From assembly GCA_964023205.1 (NCBI GenBank), contig OZ026848.1, forward strand, positions 28,879,912 through 28,943,911: a stretch of 64,000 nt of DNA, in the 5' to 3' direction. The DNA comes from Lutraria lutraria (taxonomy: Eukaryota; Mollusca; Bivalvia; Venerida; Mactridae). Of the stretch, positions 12,301 to 22,900 are shown in pieces. The notes under the pieces are model-generated. The model worked only from the letters and a program-made list of their open reading frames with translations. It was not told the DNA's origin and searched no databases. The translations under genes were made by a program, and so were the position numbers. Position 1 is the stretch's first letter, and every line of letters starts with the position of its first letter.

Positions 12301-14420
12301 AAGACTTCGTAATAAATGTCAACTGTACATATAACAACCATTTTTCTTCTTCCGATTGGTAATCTTTATTGAAAGTTTGAGTGTAATTTGGTAATTGATC
12401 AAAGTCTATTATCTTTATTACATGCATTTTACTACCATGACACTAACATCCTATTGCCTCTCAAAATACTTCATACATTACATAAAACACATCAACAAAG
12501 TAGGTCTTAAACTGTCAACAACAATTATAATTATGTCTCCATCATTTTAAGCCAGAAATAATGTGTAAAAAGAAGATTAGTTATATGGCCTTAAAACTCC
12601 AGATAAGGACATAGATAGATAGACAGTTTTTTTTCAGGTAAAATGAGTACATGTCACAAGAACAATACAAATTCAATGTCGACATATAATAACATGTGAA
12701 CATTAAAGTGCATAGAAGATGACACATGATCAATACCAGGGATGACACAAAAAGAAGGCATTAAAGCTGACTTATTTCCATTGCAGTCCTTAGAATTTGA
12801 TCATGTATGGAAAAATGTCTTTAGTTTGAAATGTACAATCACACATCCAACAATATTTGGATGCAAAAGAAATTAGAAGTCTGACAAGAACATTATTCGC
12901 TCTTCAATGAAACAGAAACACAATAACTTGTTCAAATGTACTAAAATAATAATAATTCAGATCTTTCAAAGGTAGCATTCATGCATCAGATCAGTCTATA
13001 TTTGTATGACAGGTAAAAACAGGAATAAAAGAACTGTACATAACTGATTTTACAAGATCTATGTACGGTAAATGTTTAATGATTATGGTTTGATAGTAAG
13101 ATGTTTTTAATTAGAAGACATACCTGTATTATATACAATGAATCTAAATGATAATATAGAGCATCTTCCCATTTACCAACTTCACAAAAATTACCCTATG
13201 ATCATTCAATCCACGCAGATCCATGGAAAAAAATACACCCCAAATAATATTATACAATGTAGTATCATCCTCAAAACAAGTACAAATTACCCACAAGAGA
13301 AACATTTTTGCAAAACGCTAACACATACATAAACTAGTAGTTGACTGTAAAAAGTTCATACACAAACCATATTCATTACTGAGTACATTTTAAGATACAA
13401 TTTCAGTAAAAACTACATAAAATAACACAGCATAGAGTAGAAGTAATTTGTTGTAGTTATCAAACATAAACACAGAAAAATGGAACCTCTTTAATTCAAC
13501 CTCCTTCTTATCTGATAAGTAACCATTAATGTCCAGATGTTTCCCCTGTCTAAATAAGCCTAGATTAAAGATGCTCCACTACAATTTAAGCAAAGATGAA
13601 AAACAAATAGGTATGAAATAAAATAATTCATGTCAGACATACAGAAGCTGTTGTATGATTTTATCAAACTGTCAAAGCTGCATAATTTCACGGTTAATTC
13701 TTGCAATTTATGTTTAGCTTTCATTCTAGCCATTATACTGTTTGTCAAAAGGAAATGTACCAGTATTTAACAACATGCAACATAATATCACATAAACATG
13801 CGGAATGGAATATTCCATAAAACTAAAATAAACGAGAGCTATCAACTGCGATACAAGCTAAATATAATCACATTCAACAATGGGTAATTATTCAGCTTTG
13901 ACGGTTAATAAAATCACACTTTACCAATACAGAGATAATAACAATAATGCACTAACAAATCTAGTCCACCATTTTTTCTTTTCTTTAGAATACATAAAAC
14001 ACATAGAATGTGAGTCAATCTAAAGATATATATATATATATATAACTTCTAAAGCCCCTTAAAATAAATTTTTGAATAATACAAGCATTGGCAACATGTA
14101 GAATTAAACATGATTCACAATGGAACCATACCTTACTTCAACAGGACTCCCTTTAAAACTGTTGGCAAACCATTTATTTATAAACAATTTTCACAATATT
14201 TATAGCATAACTAAACATGTTTGCTAAATTTTAACTCTGAAATAAAAGTATTCAACAAGAAACTAGGGGCATTAGAAGTTCCTTTGAGTGCAGGTTTCCA
14301 TGACTTGGACATGATTGAGGTTCAACAACAGATCTACAAGAAGCTGTTTTTTGTTTTAATGTAAGAATGAATTCCTCATCTTGAGATTCAAGCTCTCTGT
14401 GGCCAGAGACGAACAAATGT
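9329..14420. other. Long AT-rich non-coding region between convergent genes
   Basis: No exon with family resemblance was found on either strand. It lies between the 3' ends of the GCNT gene (+) and the mannose-6-phosphate-receptor-like gene (-), so part may be 3' UTR. A (TA)n run is at about 14022-14043. A G/C-rich scrap around 10900-10950 (GGGGGCATGCCCCCC) is a small hairpin in repeat-like sequence. Confidence 0.45.
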
Positions 14421-15696
14421 AACAAGAGGGCCATGATGGCCCTATAAATGCTCACCAGGAGAAAAGGTCATTTGGAGATTAACATTGTTGAAGTTTTCTA
14501 TACGAGTCTAAGTAAGATCAAGTGACCCCTCTGGGCCGTTTTTTATCCCATGGCCATTATATGAACAGATTTTAAAGAGGTCCATTAGACAAAGCTACAA
14601 ACCAAATATCTTAGCTCTAGGCCTTGTGGTTTCGGAGAAGAAGATTTTTTAAATTTTCCTATATAAAATAGAATAAACCCAGGGCAGGGCCAATTTTGAC
14701 CCTAGGGCAATTATTTGAACAAACTTGGTAGAGGTCCACTAGATAATGCTACATACCAAATATCTTAGCTCTAGGCCTTGTGGTTTTGGAGAAGAAGATT
14801 TTTTAAATTTTCCTATATAAGTCTATATAAATCAAGTGACCCTCGGGGCGGGGCCAATTTTGACCCTAGGCCAATAATTTGAACAAACTTGGTAGAGGTC
14901 CACTAGACAATGCTACATACCAAATATCTTAGCTCTAGGCCTTGTGGTTTCGGAGAAGAAGATTTTTTTAAATTTTCCTATATAAAATAGAATAAACCCC
15001 AGGGCAGGGCCAATTTTGACCCCGGGGCCATAATTTCAACAAACTTGGTAGAGGTCCACTAGACAATGCTACATACAAAATATCTAAGCTCTAGGCCTTG
15101 CGGTTTCGGAGAAGAAGATTTTTTAAATTTTCCTATATAAGTCTATATAAATCAAGTGACCCCCGGGGCGGGGCCAATTTTGACCCTAGGGCAATAATTT
15201 GAACAAACTTGGTAGAGGTCCACTAGACTATGCTACACACCAAATATCAAAGCTCTAGGCATTGTAGTTTTTGACAAGAAGATTTTTTAAATTTCCTATA
15301 TAAGTCTATGTAAAATCAAGTTACCCCCGGGGCGGAGCCAATTTTGACCCTAGGGGAATAATTTGAACAATCTTTGTAGAGTTCCATTAGATGATGCTAC
15401 ATACCAAATATCGCAGCTCTAGGCCCTGTGGTTTCAGACAAGAAGATTTTTTAAGTTTTTTCAATTTGTTGCCATAGCAACCAGAATTTTTAATGAAATT
15501 TAATTTTTTGAACAACTTTGAAAGGGGACCACCCAAGGATCATTCCAGCAAAGTTTGGTTGCAATTGGCATAGCGGTGTAGGAGGAGATGTTGTTTTAAG
15601 TAAACATGGACGCCACGTATTCGTAACGACGCACGATGGACGCAGGGCGATCACAAAAGCTCACCCTGAGCACATTCGTGCTCTGGTGAGCTAAAA
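14421..15696 (+). repeat. Tandem-core interspersed element, about six 154-164 bp units
   Basis: Starts with a hairpin (GGGCCATGATGGCCC) and CTCACCAGGAG; ends with GAGCACATTCGTGCTC and CTCTGGTGAGC, the reverse complement of the left CTCACCAG block, so there are subterminal inverted repeats. Between them the motif GAGGTCCACTAGA recurs near 14577, 14731, 14895, 15051, 15215 and 15379. Each unit also has CCAAATATC, AGCTCTAGGCC and GAAGAAGATTTTTTAAA. The plan of inverted ends around a tandem core is known for bivalve pearl-type MITEs; assignment to a named family is inference. Confidence 0.85.
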
Positions 15697-16916
15697 AGCA
15701 AACAATCAATGTAACCAACTGACCAACTTATTTTGTTCAAGTCAATAATGCTTAAGAATTATTTTGGTGTATAGTTGGGTTTGAACATTGTGAGAGCGAA
15801 ACTGAGGCACATTGGTTAAATATAATACAATATGACACAGATCATTTCCATGAAATAAACACACAAGTGGAAGATATGATTATAAATATTTCAAACATAC
15901 AAGGATTTCACACAGCCAGGATAATTAGGCAACATTTCCAGATTTGATAGTGGTGGAAGACCACTGTGTACAACGCACCACAGACTACAGACAGCAAGCT
16001 GTACTAGAAATATAGAAATCTAATCATAAGTTCCTTTAAAGCTTCTAAAATTACAAGTATAAATATTCATAAAGACCTAAGAATGCAAAGATTTAAATGT
16101 TCTACATCGAGCAATCTTCGACTATTGTCCAAAAAAAATGAAATGCTGAGTTTTACTACATCAGCAATAAAGTGATATTTTATTATACTGATTTAGATTC
16201 ATCAATATTAGTGTTATGATGATGATAGTAGCTTTCTTTTGCAACAATTTATCTTTTAACATCATTCCGACCACATTTCAGAATGTTAAAACAATGTCTA
16301 AATTCCCAACACCATAATAATGTTGTGCTTACAATTGAAAATATATCAGTACATGTAGTCGAGTATTCATTTTGCATTTCAAGAATAATAATATCATACG
16401 AAATGTAGTAATATTCATAAAAATTAAAACAATCAGAGAACTGTAATCTGTTAGAAACAATACAAACATTACATAGCACAAAAAAGATTAAAAATGAAAT
16501 AGAAATAACTATATAGATACAGTCAAACCTGTGTCCGCAGTCACCTCTGAATAAAGGTCACATTTTGTTTTTCACAAGGGTAGCCTTTGTTCACAGGTTT
16601 GACTGTGCTTTTCAGATGTTTACAAGCCAAATAAGAAGATGGAACAACAACGCAAAAACCTGTCATTAAGATTTGGTTTAACAAAAGCTTAATGTGAGTC
16701 TAAAACCAAACAAGAAAATCTTATAAACAATAATGGTCCAATCATATTTCAACTCTAAATATTCAATATAAAGTTGCAGATTTTATCTTTCTCCAATCCA
16801 AAATGAGACTTAACTACAATGTTGATCAAGATAATTATGGAAAGATCATTCCCATAGAAAGATCTATTACGTATAAAGATGGAAGATAAAATCCTATAAT
16901 ATGACAGTGTGTAAAA
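15697..16916. other. Non-coding region downstream of the M6PR-like gene
   Basis: AT-rich with no exon seen; probably 3' UTR or downstream flank of the minus-strand gene. It contains the MITE at 16519-16606. A reverse-strand AATAAA at 16178-16183 is one possible poly(A) signal. Confidence 0.4.
16519..16606. repeat. MITE with ACAGTCAAACCTGTG terminal inverted repeats
   Basis: An 88-bp element with perfect 15-bp inverted ends: ACAGTCAAACCTGTG at 16519-16533 and its reverse complement at 16592-16606. The inside has AATAAAGGTCACATTTTG, shared with the 57439-57614 copy; the 50941-51055 copy shares the ends. A TA dinucleotide at the ends would fit a Tc1/mariner-like origin, which is inference. Confidence 0.75.
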
Positions 16917-19900
16917 TCAGATCTGAGAGTAGGAAGATTCCTTTTTACAGCCACGACACGTAAACATAAAACCATCCTGAAAATATACCAACAAAATCAC
17001 TTTATATCTTTTATTATGACAACAAGGTGTAATACTGGTTATAAAACATGAGACTGGGTATCCAGCTCAAAATCTCAATTTTGTGCTTACGATATTCTAA
17101 AGACGATCAAAACAAAATTACATTACTTTTTAAACAGTAAACAAATTTGTATTGTAATTACAGGGAATATTGCCAATCAGAGTAGCTTTCTCATGTTTTC
17201 CAAGAATTTTGACCTGAATCATTTCAGCATTTTGTAATTCATCTACATGTATATGTGTTAACAGGGTTTTTCTCGGTATTTTGGGAATATGACCCATACC
17301 CTTGGGATTGGGAATTTTCGCAGTGTTTTAATCGAATTGGGAAAATACAATTTTTGCAATGTTCAACTTATTCTACTTATTCTCCCATAGAACAGTAGCA
17401 GAATAAGGTATTTACTACCAATAGTGATGCTAATGAACTTATAAAAATTATTTTTAAAACAAATTTTTTTTTTTTTTATTGGGAATTTTTGTCTGTGAAT
17501 TGGGAATATGACCGAATTTCGGCTATAAAATCGCCCGAAAAAAATCCCTGTGTTATAATGGCTTAAGATATCGCATTAAATGTAACTATAGAAAGACTAT
17601 GAAGTAGTTATAATACCTTGATATATCCTGGCAAAGATGACCAAAACTCATAGTTGGGTATCATTTCAGTGCCTGATGCACCACGGTACTTCAGGAATAT
17701 AATTCCAACCACAAAGTAAAGAGCAAAGAAAACAAAGAATCTGAAACAATGATAAAGTTATTAGAATTCTGCTTGTTACATACATATAAATAATTATATA
17801 AATATGATGAGTTAAGACATACATATATCAACATTATCAAGGAAAATACCGCATCCTTGCAATTACTTACTGTATACGTTGAAATTTTGGCTGTGGTTTA
17901 ATGTTTGCTATTTTGTCGGTTGATAGGTTTCAGCCAATTTAAAACCCCGCCAATAATTCACACCGCAGATATATAACACCGCCAATAATAGCCAAAAAAA
18001 ATAACTTGACTTAAGCTTAAAATAATTAATTAGTGGTTAAATATGCAAATAAATGCAAATAAGTTATACTTTTGTACATATACATAAAATGGCATATAAA
18101 AATAGTCGTTATCAACAAAAAAGTCATATGGACAAACAAGCAAACCATTACCATTTGTTAATAAAAGGTGCTAATCTTTGACGGTGTTTGCAATTTTTAT
18201 AACAATGGGATACTATTAACGATGTATATCACAATAAGAAAAGGGCATGTACAAGTATATGGAAGGTGTGAAAATGGTTACAAACAAAGAACATTTAAAG
18301 ATGTACAGCAAATTAAAATATAGGATTTTCAAGAAATCGGCAATTCTTGACCACCGCCAATATTTAACTTTCCAAAAAGTGCCAAATTTTAGCCCCACCA
18401 ATTTAAAGACGTATACAGTAAATGATAACAGCATTGTCAAACATATTTTAAGATTTTCATTTTTCATTAATGTAGTTTAAAGGAACAATAATCGAAGTGT
18501 TTCCATTGTGTATAATCAAAGCTCTGAAGGTTCTGATGTTGTTCGGAACTACAAATCAGTCAAAAATTGATTTCTATATAGGGTGAGTTTTGGAAAACGA
18601 ACGATAGTTCGCGCATGAATTTAATGCATACATAAGTACTACGAACGCTTTTCTACACTCACTATGCAGTTGTTACAGTTGTTCCCATTCCATGTGCTTT
18701 CAGTACTTTGATTTATATTTCCCATTTGATCACCAAAAGTAGTTCAGCAATTAGCATAATATTATATATAGTTTACATTACCTGCCTCTTTGAATACTCA
18801 GCTTATGCAGAATGTGATATATCATACATAAAGACATGCTCGAAGAAAAAGGTTAAACGTTATAAGCATGAAATTAATCGATTGAAACTTCCCGATGAAT
18901 CACTTTTTTAAATATCTGGCTGACTCACAGTTATCATCGCATCGTCCATGAATTCTATGATGACTTTTATGCGTTTACAATAGAAGCAAGGAACCAGACT
19001 AAATTAGCATATACAGCACGGGAATTATGACGTCATCCTTCCTTGAAATGTGTGTACTGATAGTAATTATTGTAGTAACCCGAGGGAGAGGATTGTTTAG
19101 ATTTTTTACGACTGATTTGTATTGCTCGTTTACGATAATATTATTGCATAGCCATATAATTTTGACTTAAATGCACGCAATATTTGAATTTGAATTTAGC
19201 CATTGAATTGAAATATCGGAACTATATTCTTAGGCGGAAGCTAGGGTTAATGGAAGCTGTTCGGTATGCAGGAAAAGTGAAAACTGAGCGATTTTTGAAA
19301 TACGATAATAACTTTATTGTTCGTACCGAACAACAAAAACAGTGAATCATTATGTATCATAAAAAAACTACAAAAATGTTAAAGATTAAAAACTTTCTTC
19401 ATCCATTTTGAGATAATAATTGAGGACAGTAGGGGTGTAATACTTTAATGAGTATTGATCAAGTGTTGACATGAATTTACTTACATTATGAGAAGTACAG
19501 ATCCAGCACTGAGCCTATTGCTAGTATCATCATTGTTTCCACCAGAACTTAAACAAGCATATCTGGTCTCCAACTTAAACAACTGCAACAATAGAACAAA
19601 CATGCAAACTTAATATTGTACAAGAACCACCAATAAAAAATATTTTCTTTCGGGTTACACTATCTACTCACAAAAAATGGCCCTAGCAACTTTTTTTGGT
19701 CTCTTAGCATACTGATTTCAATGTAAAAACAAATTGTAAAAAAAAATTCCTACCTACCATCCCACTGAAAATTCTCTGGGCAGGGTTGTCCCAAACAAAC
19801 ATTCTTTAAGGATGGCCAAGTCAACAGTTCAAAGTCAACACGTAGTTCACAAAATACTCAATTTCAGTAAAATCTTCATTACATAAATCATTATCAGATT

Positions 19901-22900
19901 CAAATGTACCCCCATCTAACTTATTCATGTATTTTAAAAACAGACAGTATTTCTAAAGATAGTTTTCTAAAGATTTATTTTGTTTCTTATCTCAATGTTT
20001 GAACTAGTTTGTTTAAAGGACTATCCCAAACTCTAAGAGGACTATTCAAAACTAGAGCTGTCACAGAGGTGACTAATACCCCTGCCATCGCCTTGACACT
20101 TAGAATGCAACAGTACACTATACGGCTAAGTTCAAGGGGACATAACTCTGGAATGGGTGAATCGCGGGGCATGAAAATTGTGTCTTGCACATCTACACTT
20201 GATAACATATTTCAAGTTTCATTGCAATCGCTAAAAAGGTGGACGTAGTTCGCTCCACAAACTTTTATGCGGACGACCGACCTGACCAAACAACCAAACG
20301 ACCGACCAACGACCGACCGACAGAGTGACTGAAAAATGCCCCCTCTCAAACTTCGTTTGCGGGGGTATAATGAACAATTAACCACAAGCCAATTTCACAT
20401 TTTTGAATCAAGTTTTCATTGAAGCTGATCTCCACAGACTGAAAATTAATCTCAGTCACATGGGCCTGAGAATTATTTAACTTACGGTAAGTACAGTCTC
20501 AAGACACTAATGTTTTTTTTGAACTTATTTGGAACAACATGTAAGCTTGTCATATTGTAAGTATTGCTGTTTGTAAAAATACTCAATAACTTCAAGATTT
20601 AGATGAGAATTCTTAAAATTCATAATTAATAATTGAGCAAAGAGACCAAACTCAAGATTTATGATCTTATATCTTGGCTGTAGTGCATGGTCTTAATGTT
20701 GAGATTATAAGAACAGATAAATTCGCTGCTGCAGATTAAATGAAAGTTTTATCATCATAAGGCCAAATATAATTGTTTCTGGTTACCCAATGACCCCTTC
20801 AATTTCTCACAAGACCCCTTTATTTTCCCACATGACCCTTCATTTTCCCACATGACCCTGGATTTTTTTCGAGGCCAGAAGGAACAGTACATACATTTTC
20901 CCACATTCTTACTGCTCCACATGCTTTCACGAGCAAATAAAAAAGTCCCGACCTACCTACACTATTTTTAATGAGCATGTTACCAGAAACAAACATATAT
21001 TTTTATGCCTAATACAATTTATACTTACATAAGTACCTGAAGGGTTCTCAGTAACAGAAACAAGATTTCCTTCAACACCTTCTTTACAAACAATATGAAA
21101 CACAGAAGTCCTGCAACAAAAGTGTTAAAAATAATCAACAACTATAGCTAATTATCTAGATGCTGCATCTTCAATTTTAGATTGAGGAAATCAATAAAGG
21201 AAAGGGTTGTTTAAGGCTAAGAAATAAATACTGCATGTATGTGGAAAAAAGGTAAAAAACCCAGACTCATGACCAGTGTATGACCTTTCAAGGTTATTAT
21301 CACCACCAGGATGCTTCACCATAATTTGTGCAATGACTTTTAGGATACAACTGGTACACTAGCTTCTGCCAATGGACTCTGATCTTTCAGCAATGGATAC
21401 AGTTCTTTGGCTCAAAACCCTGCTTGTCACGGCAAACAATATATTATCAAATATCACAAATGACAAACAAGTTTCTCGCTATAAATGACAAAGTTAGTTA
21501 AAGTTTGTCCCAAATTCTTGTCCAATGAAATGTCTGCATTTCATTCAAAATTTGAAAAACATAAAATGTGCCAAGAACCTTATATTGAGAAAATAAGTCA
21601 ACTTTGTGCGCTATATGACCAAACGCTAATTAGGGCGGTGCAAATTATGTCATCCTTTACCGCAATGGCACAGTGCTCAATAAAATAGACAGAGTTTAAT
21701 CATCATAGACTTTATAAGAGATTGTGTCATACTGTACCAAGTTGTATAGCCTACAAATTTTCCATGCTTTTTATTATTTTTTTTGTGTTTGACGCCAATT
21801 TACAACAGTATTTCAGTCAAATACAAGCGGACAGTTCATCTTACCATCGTTCTATGATATTAGTCATATTACCAAGTCCCATGGTTATAAAATTGTTAAT
21901 CAAAACTCATGGCTTATGATCAGATATTACTCATATTATTAATGCATGGATGAATATTACATCATAATGGACCTGAATATGTATTATGAGAATGAATAAT
22001 ATCCCTTATATTCAACCATTATACTTTTAGAAAATGTAACTGAGATTTGAGCTCAGAGATAGATTATATGTTTTAAAACCAGTACTAGACACCTCCGTAA
22101 TAAATATTATAAGCGACTGCCTATTATCTCAATTGCATGTTTTTTTAAAAATTTCTCTGAATAGTATCTGAGGTATTTTGTGGGTGGTGTCAAATTACAT
22201 CGATAATGATGATTGACAGTTTTTATTTGAGACAAAACATGCGTATGAGACAGAAATTAGGGCAAACTGTATATCAGTTATCATTCATATTTTGAATTTA
22301 ACGCGACATATCACTGCACTCCAATTCGCGGTGCTTGTGATATATCCCACAAAATTCAAAATATGAACAATTACTAATATAGTCAGTACAAAATACTCAG
22401 CACAAACAAACACACATGCGAACATACACATGCAACTGCAATAACATTGTGACAATCCCACCATAAGCGGGCTTGACAAAAATATGACTAGTGAAGTCAT
22501 ACCTTAGTACACCACCTGTCTCTGCAGTATAAGTCAGATTCAAGTCATTTTTGTCATAGGGCAATCCAGAGAACTTGGCAGTATTCTGTTTGCCAGCCAC
22601 ATAACTGTTACCATCCCGTTTTTGACAAACCTATAATAAGTGAAGAATAAACTTAATAAATACATATACAGTAGTATTGTAGTTGAACAAGGTATGAATT
22701 TTTTTTACAAATAATGCAAGCCCATTCACTTAGTCTAATAAAGAGGGTTTTAGGTCTGCCAAACTCAAGTTTATAAGTTTAAATGATGCATTGTGTCTGA
22801 AAATAAATCCATTTATCCTCCATTACTGATCGAGATTTCTTGTGGAGAAGTGGGTAGTCTCATATGAAGAACAAGGATTATGCTGGTATGGAATCTTGGA

